Below, one piece after another: positions 1-8,703 of a stretch of DNA of 64,000 nucleotides (positions are counted from its first letter, which is position 1; every line of letters begins with the position of its first letter). Under the pieces are notes generated by a model. That model had not been told where the DNA came from. It made no database searches and saw only the letters and a program-made list of their open reading frames with translations. Both the position numbers and the translations under genes were made by a program. The stretch is from Bradyrhizobium sp. CCBAU 51765 (GTDB taxonomy: Bacteria > Pseudomonadota > Alphaproteobacteria > Rhizobiales > Xanthobacteraceae): the NCBI RefSeq assembly GCF_015291725.1, contig NZ_CP030038.1, forward strand, positions 2,221,001 to 2,285,000. Direction: 5' to 3'.

Positions 1-145
1 GCATTTGAACGAATTTTCGTCGGCAAAACTGATTTGCCGATTTTACTGAATTCTCGCGTTTCATCTCTAGCGTCGGTTCCCAGAGGAATTCGGCGTCGCG
101 CCAAGAGCGGCGGGACGGCTTGCCAAACGGCTACCAAGAACTGGG

Positions 146-1279
146 GTGATCGAGATGAACGGGGCGAAATCGCTTCTACAGGATCTGGACGACGCGATCG
201 CGCGCGGCACCGACGAAAGCCGGGCGAAGGCGTTGTGGCATGCGACCGATATCCTGATCACCGGCCGCTACAGCGACGACGAGATCTCCACGTTCGGCGA
301 GGTCATCGGCCGGCTCGCCGAGGAGATCGAGGTCGCCGCGCGGGCGCAGCTCTCGGAGCTGATGGCGGCCTGCGACCACGCGCCGCTCAACGTCATCGAG
401 AAGTTCGCGCTCGACGACGAGATCGAGGTCGCCGGCCCCGTGCTGCGCGACTCCAGTCGTCTCGACGAGAAGATGCTGGTCGAGAGTGCCCTGACCAAGA
501 GCCAGTCGCACCTGCTCGCGATCGCACAGCGCAAGTCGATCGGCGAAGCCGTGACCGACGTGCTGGTCAAGCGCGGCAACCAGGAGGTCGTGACGTCGGT
601 TGCCAGGAACGAGGGCGCGCGCTTCTCCGGATCGGGCCTGTTGCACATGGTCCGCCGCGCCGAGGGCGATTCGATTCTCGCCGAACAGCTTGGCCTGCGC
701 AAGGACGTGCCGCGCCACATCTTCCAGCAGCTCATCTCGAAGGCGTCGGAAGACGTGCGCCGCCGCCTCGAGACCGAGCGGCCCGAGATGATGGCGCAGA
801 TCCAGAGCTCGGTGACCGAGCTCACCGGCGATCTCCAGTCCAAGTTCGGCCCGTCCTCGCGCAGCTATTTCGTCGCCAAGCGCGTGGTCACGACGCAGTA
901 CCGGCAGGGCAACCTCAACCAGGACTCCATCTCGAACTATGCGCGCCAGCACCGTTTCGACGAGGTGCAGATCGGGCTGTCGCTGCTCTCGTCGCTGCCC
1001 GTCGACGTGATCGAGCGCGCGCTGATGGACCGCAACCGCGAGATGATCCTGGTCTTGTGCAAGGCGCTCGACTTCTCCTGGGACACGACGATGTCGCTCC
1101 TGTTCCTCGGCGCCAAGGATCATCTGATCACGGCGCGCGAGCTCCAGGACAACGAGCGCGAGTACGGCCGGCTCAAGATCGAGACCTCGCGCAGCATTCT
1201 GAAGTTCTACCAGTCGCGCAAGAATGGCGCGGGTGCCGAGACCGTTACGGGCCGTCAGCCCGAGTTCCAGGTCCACTAG
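146..1279 (+). CDS. DUF2336 domain-containing protein
   Basis: A 377-residue soluble protein with no signal peptide or membrane segment. It is Leu- and Arg-rich and predominantly alpha-helical, resembling the DUF2336 proteins common in Alphaproteobacteria, whose role is not established. The start used is GTG at 146; an in-frame ATG three codons later (155) is equally possible. The reading on the opposite strand is a shadow caused by high GC. The gene is followed 46 bases downstream by a small unknown gene on the same strand, so the two may be co-transcribed. Family assignment is from general sequence character, not from a search. Confidence 0.8.
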   Translation: MIEMNGAKSLLQDLDDAIARGTDESRAKALWHATDILITGRYSDDEISTFGEVIGRLAEEIEVAARAQLSELMAACDHAPLNVIEKFALDDEIEVAGPVLRDSSRLDEKMLVESALTKSQSHLLAIAQRKSIGEAVTDVLVKRGNQEVVTSVARNEGARFSGSGLLHMVRRAEGDSILAEQLGLRKDVPRHIFQQLISKASEDVRRRLETERPEMMAQIQSSVTELTGDLQSKFGPSSRSYFVAKRVVTTQYRQGNLNQDSISNYARQHRFDEVQIGLSLLSSLPVDVIERALMDRNREMILVLCKALDFSWDTTMSLLFLGAKDHLITARELQDNEREYGRLKIETSRSILKFYQSRKNGAGAETVTGRQPEFQVH

Positions 1280-1325
1280 TCGGGTGCACTGAGCATCATC
1301 CCGGAATCGAAGGGGAGTATTTGCA

Positions 1326-1568
1326 ATGTTGCCTCAATTCGGCACCGCCGTTCGCAAGAAGAACCTCGGCAATGCCGTCACCGCCGATCTCGGCGGCGGC
1401 GCACCGGACAAGGCGTCGGTCGACGCCGCCTGGCTCGTGCTGGAAGCCGCCAACGATCTCGGCGACCACGCCGCCGTCGATGCCTGCCGTCGCGTCATCG
1501 ACGCGGAGTTGAACGGCACGGTCGCAGGCAGCTCGGATGTCGATCTCGTGCTGGGGTACTTCCGGTAA
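1326..1568 (+). CDS. Small hypothetical protein
   Basis: An 80-residue protein of unknown function. It begins MLPQFGTAV and is preceded by an AAGGGGAG ribosome binding site about nine bases before the ATG, which supports translation. There is no signal peptide and no membrane segment. The central part is a likely helix containing a DAAWLVLEAA-type stretch. It sits just downstream of the DUF2336 gene on the same strand and may share its transcript. No family is recognised. Confidence 0.6.
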   Translation: MLPQFGTAVRKKNLGNAVTADLGGGAPDKASVDAAWLVLEAANDLGDHAAVDACRRVIDAELNGTVAGSSDVDLVLGYFR

Positions 1569-1728
1569 ACGATCGTCGCGCGGACGGGGCCAGCGGGCTG
1601 GCGCGAAGCCGCCCGACGACGGGCTTGGCGCAATCCGTGACCGCCGCGCACCGGATCTTCGCTGCGCGTTGCCTTCCGGCTCGTCTGCAGCGTGAAGCAT
1701 TCCATGGCCCGGCGAGAGTCCGTGGTTG

Positions 1729-2664
1729 CTATGGCCCCGGCTCCGCCATTCTCAGCGCGCCTGGCCGCAGGCCGTATCTGCGCATGATGGCCTTGCTCAA
1801 GGCGCTTTCGGACGCATAACCGACGTCGCCGGCGATCTTCGCGATCGGATCGGTGGTGCCGGCAAGCCGCTTGCGCGCGATCGTCAATCTCAAATCGGAC
1901 AGGAACGTCATCGGGGCGATCCCGGCATGCTTCCGAAAGGCACGCACCAGAGTCGCGCGCGACGAGACCGCGACCGCCGCCATTTCGTCGAGCGTCCAGT
2001 CCCGGGCGAGATCGTTCAGGATCGCCAACACCACCCGGGCTGTTGCGCGGTCCCGCAACAGCGAGACCGTCCCGTTTCCCGAACCCTCGTCGGCCAGATG
2101 GTCGCGGAGCATCATGACGAACAGGGCTCTTGCGAGGTCGGCGGCAACCATCTGCGATCCGACCCGTCCTGCGTCGAGCTCATCGCGAATGTCGATCAAC
2201 AGGCGCCGAAATCTCTCGAGCAGGGGCTCTCCTGCGGTGCGAACGACGATTTCATCGGGAAGCGCGGCGATCAGAGGGTTCTCGTCCGACATCTCGAACA
2301 GGAACCGGCCACACAGGAATTCGGTATCGGCCCGGGCATCGACCGTTCTGCGCTGGCGAATGCCGTTCCTGATTTCGCTCGAGATCCTTGTTGCGACGCC
2401 GTTGGCCTGGCTTCGTACCGCGTGGCTGTCCCCGTGCGGCAAAAGCAGAATGTCGCCGGCGTCCAGCCGTTGCGGCCCCAGACCCGGCCTCTCGACCAGA
2501 CAGGAGCCCCGCGTGACCATGTGGAATTGTGCCCATCCCCGGCCATTCGGCGCGTGTAGCGACTCCCAGGTCCCGCCAAAGCGACAGGAGTCGTCGATCA
2601 CGGGCCGGATTCTCAACAGCGGCACCATCGCCTTCAACAGCTCGTCTGTCTCGGCTCCCGGCAT
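1729..2664 (-). CDS. AraC-family transcriptional regulator with cupin N-terminus
   Basis: A 311-residue regulator. The first half (about residues 1-190) looks like the AraC-type cupin_6 ligand-binding domain, with the typical LDAGDILLLPHG stretch. The C-terminal third (about 205-305) is an AraC/XylS double helix-turn-helix, with WTLDEMAAVAVSSRATLVRA as the first helix-turn-helix and IAKIAGDVGYASESALSKA as the second. It is transcribed away from the sulfite dehydrogenase cluster across a gap of about 227 bases, so that cluster is a plausible target, but no operator could be identified. Regulators of this subfamily often control adjacent oxidoreductase genes; the ligand is unknown. Confidence 0.85.
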   Translation of the reverse strand: MPGAETDELLKAMVPLLRIRPVIDDSCRFGGTWESLHAPNGRGWAQFHMVTRGSCLVERPGLGPQRLDAGDILLLPHGDSHAVRSQANGVATRISSEIRNGIRQRRTVDARADTEFLCGRFLFEMSDENPLIAALPDEIVVRTAGEPLLERFRRLLIDIRDELDAGRVGSQMVAADLARALFVMMLRDHLADEGSGNGTVSLLRDRATARVVLAILNDLARDWTLDEMAAVAVSSRATLVRAFRKHAGIAPMTFLSDLRLTIARKRLAGTTDPIAKIAGDVGYASESALSKAIMRRYGLRPGALRMAEPGP

Positions 2665-2891
2665 TCGGCACTCCTGATCCGCGCGGACATGACGTCGATC
2701 CGCCTGGCCATATGCGGAGCGGCAAGCGTCTCTAAATCACAATCCAATCATCGAGTCATCGCGCGAACGAAGCGGCCAATGCTCACGGCTTCTAACACAA
2801 CCTAACGAGCAATTTTTCCAGTGCTCCGTAAATGTCACCGAATGAAAGCGGCCGGCATTTCCGGAAAGCACGATTACCGACGGGAGATCGT

Positions 2892-4160
2892 ATGACGTCC
2901 GAGACGAAGATCGAATCGTTGCCACGACCCGCGGACGTTTCCCGCCGCGGCTTCGTCGGAGGCCTGTCCGCGGGCATCCTGGCCGCCGCGAGCGAGCCAG
3001 CCCGAGCAGAGTCGCTGGCCGACATCCCCGATCGCGGGCCCGGCGCCGATCTCGGCGCGCACAGCGAGCGGTCGCGCTTCGTCAAGCTCGATCGTATCCC
3101 CGAGGCTACGCCAGGCAAACGCAACGTCGACCCGAGCGATGCCATCAATTCCAAGACACCGCACCAGAAGCTGGTCGGCAACATCACGCCAACCGATCTG
3201 CACTACGAGCGCAGCCATTCCGGCGTGCCCGAGATTGATCCCGCGCAGCATCGCCTGCTGGTCCACGGCATGGTGCAGAAGCCGCTGGTCTTCAGCGTCG
3301 AAGACCTGAAGCGGATGCCGTCGGTCACGCGTGTCGTTTTCATCGAATGCACCGGCAATGGATGGGAGAACTGGAAGAAGGCGGATCCCGATCTGACGGT
3401 GCAGAACACGCATGGCCTTGTCAGCACCAACGAATGGACCGGCGTGCCGCTCAAGTTCCTGATCGACCTCGTGACCAAGGACAAGGGCTCGAACTGGATG
3501 CTTGCGGAGGGCGGCGACGGCGCAGGCGTCGACCGCAGTATCCCCCTCACCGAGGAGATCGTGAACGAGGCTTTCGTCGCCTACGGGCAGAACGGCGAGC
3601 CGCTCCGACCCGCCCACGGCTTTCCGATGCGGCTGGTGATGCCGGGCTTCGAAGGCAACCTCAACATCAAATGGCTGCGCCGCCTCAAGTTCGGCACGGC
3701 GCCCTGGATGACGCGCTGGGAGACGGCGCGCTACACACAGTTGCTTGCAAGCGGCAAGGCGCGGCAATTTCAGCTGCGGATGGAAACCAACTCCGTCATT
3801 ACCCATCCCTCGGGCATGATGCAGGTCCAGCCCGGCTACAACCGGATCTCGGGTCTCGCCTGGAGCGGTCATGGCAAGATCGCCAAGGTCGAGATCTCGA
3901 CCGATGGCGCCAAGTCCTGGAAGCAGGCCCAATTGAGTCAGCCGGTGCTGTCGAAGGCCCAGGTGCGCTTCCAGATGGATTGGGTATGGGACGGCAAGCC
4001 GACCAAGATCGTCAGCCGCTCCACCGACGAGCGGGGGAACGTTCAGCCGGACCGGCAGTCTTTCATCGCCGCGATGGGAACCAATGCGCTGTTTCACTAC
4101 AACGCCCAGCAGACCTGGAGCATCGATGAGGCTGGGAGGGTTCGCAATGTCCTCGCGTAA
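2892..4160 (+). CDS. soxC: Sulfite dehydrogenase, molybdenum subunit (SoxC-like)
   Basis: Molybdopterin enzyme of the sulfite oxidase family, 422 residues from the chosen start. The N-terminus carries a twin-arginine signal (SRRGFVGG, residues 17-24) followed by a hydrophobic stretch, so export by Tat to the periplasm is expected. The Mo-ligating Cys is in FIECTGNGW (Cys153). The C-terminal part (about 300-422) is the Mo-co dimerisation domain. The upstream in-frame ATG at 2832 is rejected because the ATG at 2892 has a GGGAG ribosome binding site and puts the RR motif at the normal place. The gene overlaps the following cytochrome gene by 14 bases. SoxC is the best match; SorA-type sulfite oxidoreductase is the alternative. 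Confidence 0.9.
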   Translation: MTSETKIESLPRPADVSRRGFVGGLSAGILAAASEPARAESLADIPDRGPGADLGAHSERSRFVKLDRIPEATPGKRNVDPSDAINSKTPHQKLVGNITPTDLHYERSHSGVPEIDPAQHRLLVHGMVQKPLVFSVEDLKRMPSVTRVVFIECTGNGWENWKKADPDLTVQNTHGLVSTNEWTGVPLKFLIDLVTKDKGSNWMLAEGGDGAGVDRSIPLTEEIVNEAFVAYGQNGEPLRPAHGFPMRLVMPGFEGNLNIKWLRRLKFGTAPWMTRWETARYTQLLASGKARQFQLRMETNSVITHPSGMMQVQPGYNRISGLAWSGHGKIAKVEISTDGAKSWKQAQLSQPVLSKAQVRFQMDWVWDGKPTKIVSRSTDERGNVQPDRQSFIAAMGTNALFHYNAQQTWSIDEAGRVRNVLA

Positions 4161-4695
4161 CAAGCTGTTTCTGGCCGGCATCCTCACCGCCGGCGTGCTC
4201 TCCGCGCCCGCATCGGCGTTCGATTTCGGCCGTCCGGCAACGCCGGCCGAGATCAAGTTGTGGGACATCGACGTCGATCCCAATGGCAGAGGTCTGCCTG
4301 ATGGCAGCGGCACGGTTGCGCAGGGCAGGCAGATCTTCGCCAGCTATTGTGCAGCCTGTCATGGCGACAATGGCCAGGGTGGCATCAAGGATCGCCTCGC
4401 CGGAGGCCAGGGGACGCTCGCGTCCAACATGCCGGTCAAGACCGTCGGCAGCTTCTGGCCCTATGCGACGACGTTGTACGACTACATTCATCGCGCGATG
4501 CCGTACCCGACGCCGGGCTTGCTCAGCACCGACGAGACCTATGCCGTCACCGCCTATATCCTGAGCCTCAATGGCATCGTTCCCGCGGACGGCAAGGTGG
4601 ACAAGGAGAGCTTGCCGAAGATCAGGATGCCCAACCGCGACGGCTTCATTCCGGAGCCGGAATTCGATCCCGCCAAGCTGTTCCGCAGGAAGTGA
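4147..4695 (+). CDS. soxD: Periplasmic c-type cytochrome, electron acceptor of sulfite dehydrogenase (SoxD-like)
   Basis: A 182-residue exported cytochrome c. Residues 1-23 form a Sec signal peptide ending near ASAFD. One heme-binding motif is present, CAACH (in IFASYCAACHGDNGQGG), and a downstream Met (about residue 117, in RAMPYPTPG) is a likely sixth ligand. Full-length SoxD proteins known from sulfur oxidisers are about twice as long and have two hemes, so this is a short, single-heme version comparable in architecture to SorB. It starts inside the end of soxC, which implies translational coupling. Its job is to take electrons from the molybdenum subunit to the respiratory chain. Confidence 0.85.
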   Translation: MSSRNKLFLAGILTAGVLSAPASAFDFGRPATPAEIKLWDIDVDPNGRGLPDGSGTVAQGRQIFASYCAACHGDNGQGGIKDRLAGGQGTLASNMPVKTVGSFWPYATTLYDYIHRAMPYPTPGLLSTDETYAVTAYILSLNGIVPADGKVDKESLPKIRMPNRDGFIPEPEFDPAKLFRRK

Positions 4696-4701
4696 GCGGG
4701 T

Positions 4702-5172
4702 ATGAGGCTTTCGGCACTGATCAGGATCCTCGCTCTGATCGCAGCGATATGTTCATGGGAGACACAGGTAATGGCCGCAGAAGGACTCATCACCATCAAG
4801 AGCAGTTTCGGGCCCGAAGACACCATGAAGCGGCTGGAGGCCGAAGTGAGAGCGAAGGGTCTCACCGTGTTCGCCCATGTCGACCACGCCGCGGGCGCCG
4901 CCGCGGTCGGCCTGCCGCTGCGCCCGACCGATCTCATCATCTTCGGCAACGCCAAGGGCGGCACGCCGTTGATGCAGCAGGCGCAGACCATCGGCATTGA
5001 CCTGCCGCTGAAGGCGCTGGTCTGGCAGGACGAGCAAGGTGCGACTTGGCTGTCATACAACGATCCGGCCTATATCGCGGGGCGTCACGGCGTAGGCGAG
5101 CCGGCGAAGGCCGCCGTCACCGCAATGACCGGAGCCCTGCACGCGATCGCAACCAAGGCAACCGCGCCGTAG
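4702..5172 (+). CDS. DUF302 domain-containing exported protein
   Basis: A 156-residue protein with an N-terminal signal peptide (about residues 1-25, ending near VMAAEG). The rest matches the DUF302 pattern: an N-terminal ITIKSSFGPEDTMKRLEAEV stretch, the FAHVDHAAGA turn, the LIIFGNAKGGTPLMQ strand-loop and WLSYNDPAYIAGRHG near the end. The function of DUF302 is not known. It lies six bases after the soxD-like gene, so it is very probably in the same operon, and a periplasmic role connected with sulfite oxidation is an inference from this position only. Confidence 0.85.
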   Translation: MRLSALIRILALIAAICSWETQVMAAEGLITIKSSFGPEDTMKRLEAEVRAKGLTVFAHVDHAAGAAAVGLPLRPTDLIIFGNAKGGTPLMQQAQTIGIDLPLKALVWQDEQGATWLSYNDPAYIAGRHGVGEPAKAAVTAMTGALHAIATKATAP

Positions 5173-5187
5173 CTTCACGAGAGGTCC

Positions 5188-5505
5188 ATGACCAACACAG
5201 ACGGGCAACCGGCGCCGTCCGGTCCGCAAGAGAGCAAGCTCGGCAGATGGCTGGTCATCGCGGTGCTGTGCGCGATGCTCGTTGGCGCCGTCGCGCTCGG
5301 CTATCTCGGCTGGTTCAGCACGGATATCGAGGTGCCGGCGGCAGGCTACCTCGCGCTGGTGCTCGGCGTCATGTTTTCGCTGGTCGTCGGCGTCGGCCTG
5401 ATGACGCTGGTGTTCTACAGCAGCCGCAAAGGCTATGACGAACCGGCGGTGCTGATCCCCGAGCCGGAGAGCGAATCGGAGAATGGACGCAGTGACCCGC
5501 AGTGA
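5188..5505 (+). CDS. Small membrane protein of the sulfite dehydrogenase cluster
   Basis: A 105-residue protein with two predicted membrane helices (about residues 20-45 and 52-78) and an acidic C-terminal tail (PEPESESENG). A GAGAGG ribosome binding site precedes the ATG. It starts 15 bases after the DUF302 gene and is probably the last gene of the soxC operon. No family is recognised. It could be a membrane anchor or assembly factor for the cytochrome partner, but nothing in the sequence proves this. Transcription probably ends in the palindromic element that follows directly. Confidence 0.65.
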   Translation: MTNTDGQPAPSGPQESKLGRWLVIAVLCAMLVGAVALGYLGWFSTDIEVPAAGYLALVLGVMFSLVVGVGLMTLVFYSSRKGYDEPAVLIPEPESESENGRSDPQ

Positions 5506-5641
5506 CTGGCCGGGCCCGCAGGGCTATCGCATATGAGATGTGAGCTATGGGTACCGAGCCTCTCCACGTCGTCATGGCCGGGACAAGCCCGGGCATGACG
5601 GCCTCTCGAAAATTCAAATGCGATAGCCCTGGCCGGGCCCG
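5506..5641. repeat. Palindromic MITE-like element with flanking direct repeats
   Basis: A nested palindrome between the sulfite dehydrogenase cluster and the acetyltransferase gene. The outer arms are a perfect 14-base inverted repeat, CAGGGCTATCGCAT at 5519-5532 and its complement at 5618-5631. Inside them lies a second inverted repeat, CGTCATGGCCGGG at 5570-5582 with CCCGGGCATGACG at 5588-5600. The 13-mer CTGGCCGGGCCCG occurs on both sides (5506-5518 and 5629-5641) as a direct repeat, which may be a target duplication although it overlaps the right arm by three bases. Nothing is coded. The stretch from 5642 to 5791 holds nothing else recognisable. Confidence 0.7.
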
Positions 5642-5791
5642 GGAAGAGCGACGATGCCCATCGTGCTCCTGTTTAGATTCCATGGACGGGTAGGACCAAT
5701 GTCATCCTGCGCGGCCGGATTTTCGACGCGGGTACGCGCATTGCACGCGGCTGTGATCGGCGGAACCCCGTGGAGACCGCCTTGGGAGCCC

Positions 5792-6307
5792 TCAGCGCCG
5801 GATGCGGTAAATCACGACATCCTCGCCGTGGCGGTTCGTGCTCCGCTCGAGAAGGTAGTTCGATTTCTCCAGCACGCGGCGGGATGCACCGTTCCCGACA
5901 TGCACGATGCCGACGACGGACGTTAGCGCGAGCTGTGACAGTCCGATGCGCGTCATCGCGGTCGCGATCTCACCGGCAAGTCCCCGGCCCCAGAGGTTGC
6001 GAGTGAACGCGTAGGCGATCTCGATCTCGTCGATGTCGTCCACCAGGATGTGCCGGAGGCCCGCCCGTCCTGCGAACGCCCCGTCGCTCGTTCGCAGCGC
6101 CCACAGCCCAAAGCCATGCCGGTCCCAATGCGCCATGTTGACGTCGAGATATTCCTTCGTCGTCTCGGCCGAGCGCACGCCGCCGAGATGACGGGACACC
6201 TCGGGATCGAGATGTAATGCGACGAGATCTGCGAGGTCAGCCTCGCGCAGCCGTTCGGCGGTCAGTCGTTCGGTGACGAAGCGATCGATGGAGCCAGATG
6301 GACGCAT
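5792..6307 (-). CDS. GNAT-family N-acetyltransferase (RimJ/RimL-like)
   Basis: A 171-residue acetyltransferase of the GNAT superfamily, probably modifying an amine or a protein N-terminus. It shows the N-terminal RLTAERLREADLADLVALH pattern of the RimJ/RimL branch and the acetyl-CoA binding loop RNLWGRGLAGEIATAM (about residues 110-125). The open frame extends upstream to 6376, but that extension lies in a dispersed repeat (6346-6446), so the ATG at 6307 is preferred. The natural substrate cannot be told from sequence. Confidence 0.8.
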   Translation of the reverse strand: MRPSGSIDRFVTERLTAERLREADLADLVALHLDPEVSRHLGGVRSAETTKEYLDVNMAHWDRHGFGLWALRTSDGAFAGRAGLRHILVDDIDEIEIAYAFTRNLWGRGLAGEIATAMTRIGLSQLALTSVVGIVHVGNGASRRVLEKSNYLLERSTNRHGEDVVIYRIRR

Positions 6308-6345
6308 TTCGAGAAGGTCGCCATGCCGTAGCGGGCCGATGATGC

Positions 6346-6446
6346 CATTATGCCGCTGTTTTGCCCGACGGCGCAAGCGGATTTAGGATAATCCGCAAGT
6401 CATTGATTTCAAGACCCACGGTCTACTGTGCATGGGGTTGTTTTCG
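6346..6446 (-). repeat. Dispersed ~100-bp intergenic repeat, copy A
   Basis: Read on the minus strand, this stretch begins with CGAAAACAACCCCATGCACA and ends with CGTCGGGCAAAACAG followed by GGCAT. The same two ends, in the same order and at similar distance, occur on the plus strand at 50161-50281. The first 24 bases are identical between copies; the middle is diverged apart from AATCAATGA and GCGGAT segments. It lies between feoB and the acetyltransferase gene and overlaps no gene. It may act as a transcript end for feoB. The element type is not known to me. Confidence 0.75.
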
Positions 6447-6464
6447 AAGTTTTGTCTTGGGGGA

Positions 6465-8333
6465 TCATCCCGCGCCCAGCGCGACCGCGACATTGTACGT
6501 CACGAGGCTCGCCGCATAGGCCAGCACCAGCATGTAGGCGAAGGTCGCGCCCATCCAGGCCCAGCTTCCGGTCTCGCGCCGGATCACGGCCAGCGTCGAG
6601 GCGCATTGCGGGGCGAAGATGTACCAGGCCAGCATCGACAGCGCGGTCGCAAGCGACCATTTCGTGGCCAGCACCTGGCCGATCTGCTCGGCCGCTTCCT
6701 TGCCGCCCTCGATCGCATAGACGGTGCCGAGGGCAGCGACCGCGACTTCGCGCGCCGCCATGCCCGGGATCAGGGCCACCGCGATCTGCCAGTTGAAGCC
6801 GACAGGGGCGAGCAGCGGCTCCAGCGCCTTGCCAATCATGGCAGCCAGGCTGAAGTCGATTGCGGGCCCGGTGGCGCCCGCGGGCGGCTGCGGGAACGAG
6901 GCCAGGAACCAGATCAGCACCATCATCGAGAAGATCGTGGTGCCGGCGCGCTGCAGGAACATCTTGGCGCGGGTGTAGATCCCGATCGCGATCGATTTCA
7001 GCCGCGGCATCTTGTAGTCCGGCAGCTCCAGCATGAACGGCGCCGGCGCAAAGTCGCGGATCATGAAGAACTTGATCACGTACGAGACGGCAAGCGCGCT
7101 GACGATGCCGGTGGCATAGAGGCCGAACATCACGAGGCCCTGGAGGTTGATGTAGCCCCAGACGTCTCTAGCCGGAATGAAGGCGGAGATGATCAGCGTG
7201 TAGACCGGAATGCGCGCCGAGCAGGTCATCAGCGGCGCGATCAGGATCGTGGTGAGGCGGTCGCGCTTGTTGTCGATGACGCGCGTCGCCATGATGCCGG
7301 GAATGGCGCAGGCAAAGCTCGACAGCAGCGGAATGAAGGCGCGGCCGTGCAGGCCGGCGCCGCCCATGATGCGGTCCATCAGGAAGGCGGCGCGCGCCAT
7401 GTAGCCGAAATCTTCCAGCAGCAGGATGAACAGGAAGATGATGATGATCTGCGGCAGGAACACGATCACGCTGCCGACGCCCGAGATCACGCCGTTCTGG
7501 AGGAAGCTCTGGAGCAGGCCGCCGGGGAGGGTGTCGTGGACGAACTCGCCGAGCGCATCGAAGCCCGAATTGAGCAGGTCCATCAGCGGCTGCGCCCAGG
7601 CGAACACCGCCTGGAACATCACGAACAGGATCAGCGCGAGCACGATAAGGCCGCCGACCGGATGCAGCACCACGGCGTCGATCCGTGCGGTCCAGGTGTC
7701 GGGTCTGGCAGGCAGGCTGACGCAGTCGGCGATGATGCGGTCGGCCTCGCGCTGGGTGGCGCGCAATTCGCTGACGCTGAGCGCGCGCCAGCTGTTCTCC
7801 TGCGGCTCGGAGAGCTTCGCCGAGATGTCGTCGGTCAACTGGAGCAGATCGGCCGTGCCGCCCTTGCGCACCGCGATCGAGGTGACCACGGGCACGCCGA
7901 GCTCTTTGGCGAGCCGCTCGACGTCGACGGTGATGCCGCGGCGGCTCGCGATGTCGAACATGTTGAGCACGAGGATCATCGGCCGTCCCGTGCGCTTGAG
8001 CTCGAGCAGCAGGCGGATGGTCAGGCGCAGATTGGTGGAATCGGCGACGCACAGCACGAGATCGGGCACCGTCTCGCCGCTGGCCTTGCCGAGCACGAAG
8101 TCGCGGGTGATCTCCTCGTCCGGGCTGCGGCCGCGCAGCGAATAGGTGCCGGGCAGGTCGACCACCGAGACCTGGCGTCCCAGGGGGGTGACGAAGAAGC
8201 CCTCCTTGCGCTCGACCGTGACGCCGGGATAGTTCGCGACCTTCTGCCGGCTGCCGGTCAGGGCGTTGAACAGCGAGGTCTTGCCGCTGTTCGGCGTGCC
8301 CACCAGGGCGAGATGCAGCAGGGGTAGTTCCAT
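6465..8333 (-). CDS. feoB: Ferrous iron transport protein B
   Basis: A 622-residue inner-membrane Fe(II) transporter. The N-terminal G-domain has the Walker A/G1 motif GTPNSGKT (residues 12-19), the G3 motif DLPGTYS and the G4 motif NMFD. The rest is the FeoB membrane domain with two Gate repeats; the first repeat includes the IPVYTLIISAF segment and the last helices run to the C-terminus. It is shorter than the enterobacterial protein (about 770 residues) and lacks its long C-terminal tail. It follows feoA after a 35-base gap, and both are probably one operon. No feoC gene is present. Confidence 0.97.
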   Translation of the reverse strand: MELPLLHLALVGTPNSGKTSLFNALTGSRQKVANYPGVTVERKEGFFVTPLGRQVSVVDLPGTYSLRGRSPDEEITRDFVLGKASGETVPDLVLCVADSTNLRLTIRLLLELKRTGRPMILVLNMFDIASRRGITVDVERLAKELGVPVVTSIAVRKGGTADLLQLTDDISAKLSEPQENSWRALSVSELRATQREADRIIADCVSLPARPDTWTARIDAVVLHPVGGLIVLALILFVMFQAVFAWAQPLMDLLNSGFDALGEFVHDTLPGGLLQSFLQNGVISGVGSVIVFLPQIIIIFLFILLLEDFGYMARAAFLMDRIMGGAGLHGRAFIPLLSSFACAIPGIMATRVIDNKRDRLTTILIAPLMTCSARIPVYTLIISAFIPARDVWGYINLQGLVMFGLYATGIVSALAVSYVIKFFMIRDFAPAPFMLELPDYKMPRLKSIAIGIYTRAKMFLQRAGTTIFSMMVLIWFLASFPQPPAGATGPAIDFSLAAMIGKALEPLLAPVGFNWQIAVALIPGMAAREVAVAALGTVYAIEGGKEAAEQIGQVLATKWSLATALSMLAWYIFAPQCASTLAVIRRETGSWAWMGATFAYMLVLAYAASLVTYNVAVALGAG

Positions 8334-8368
8334 GTGATCAGGGCCCGGATGAGGCGTCCCGTCGCGAT

Positions 8369-8644
8369 CTAGGCGACGATGATGGCCATGGCTTCGCGAC
8401 GGCGGACCGCGATGGTGATGCTGTCGACCCGTACGGCGATCGGATCGCGCCCGACCAGCCCCTCATGCAGGATCTCGACCCGGGCGCCCTCGACGAAGCC
8501 GAGTTCGATCAGGCGGCTTTCGAGCTCGACGTCCGAGAGCGCCGAGCCCGCCTGCTTGGCGGAAAGGTGCTGGATGACGCCGGTATAGCCGCGCTGGGCC
8601 AGACCCAGCGGCATGTGCGGACGCGTGTCAGTGGTGTCGGTCAT
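8369..8644 (-). CDS. feoA: Ferrous iron transport protein A
   Basis: A 91-residue cytosolic protein with the SH3-like FeoA fold, seen in VELESRLIELGFVEGARVEILHEG and the following RDPIAVRVDSITIAVRRREA. It is needed for activity of FeoB, whose gene follows immediately. The ATG at 8644 is chosen over an upstream TTG because it gives the usual FeoA length. An 18-base AT-rich imperfect palindrome 60 bases upstream could be an iron-responsive operator. Confidence 0.92.
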   Translation of the reverse strand: MTDTTDTRPHMPLGLAQRGYTGVIQHLSAKQAGSALSDVELESRLIELGFVEGARVEILHEGLVGRDPIAVRVDSITIAVRRREAMAIIVA

Positions 8645-8703
8645 GCCCTGTATTTTCAACGCAAGGCATCAAGGTCAAGCGCGCACCTTCGCGGAAGCTG
8701 CAC

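Noticed and set aside
34..1512. Long plus-strand frame of 492 codons over the DUF2336 gene
   Set aside because: Arg- and Gly-rich composition typical of a high-GC shadow frame, no family motif, and it overlaps the frame that makes sense.
6432..8327. Frame of 631 codons on the plus strand opposite feoB
   Set aside because: It is antisense to a clear feoB with all G motifs; its His/Asp/Arg-rich composition is the complement pattern.
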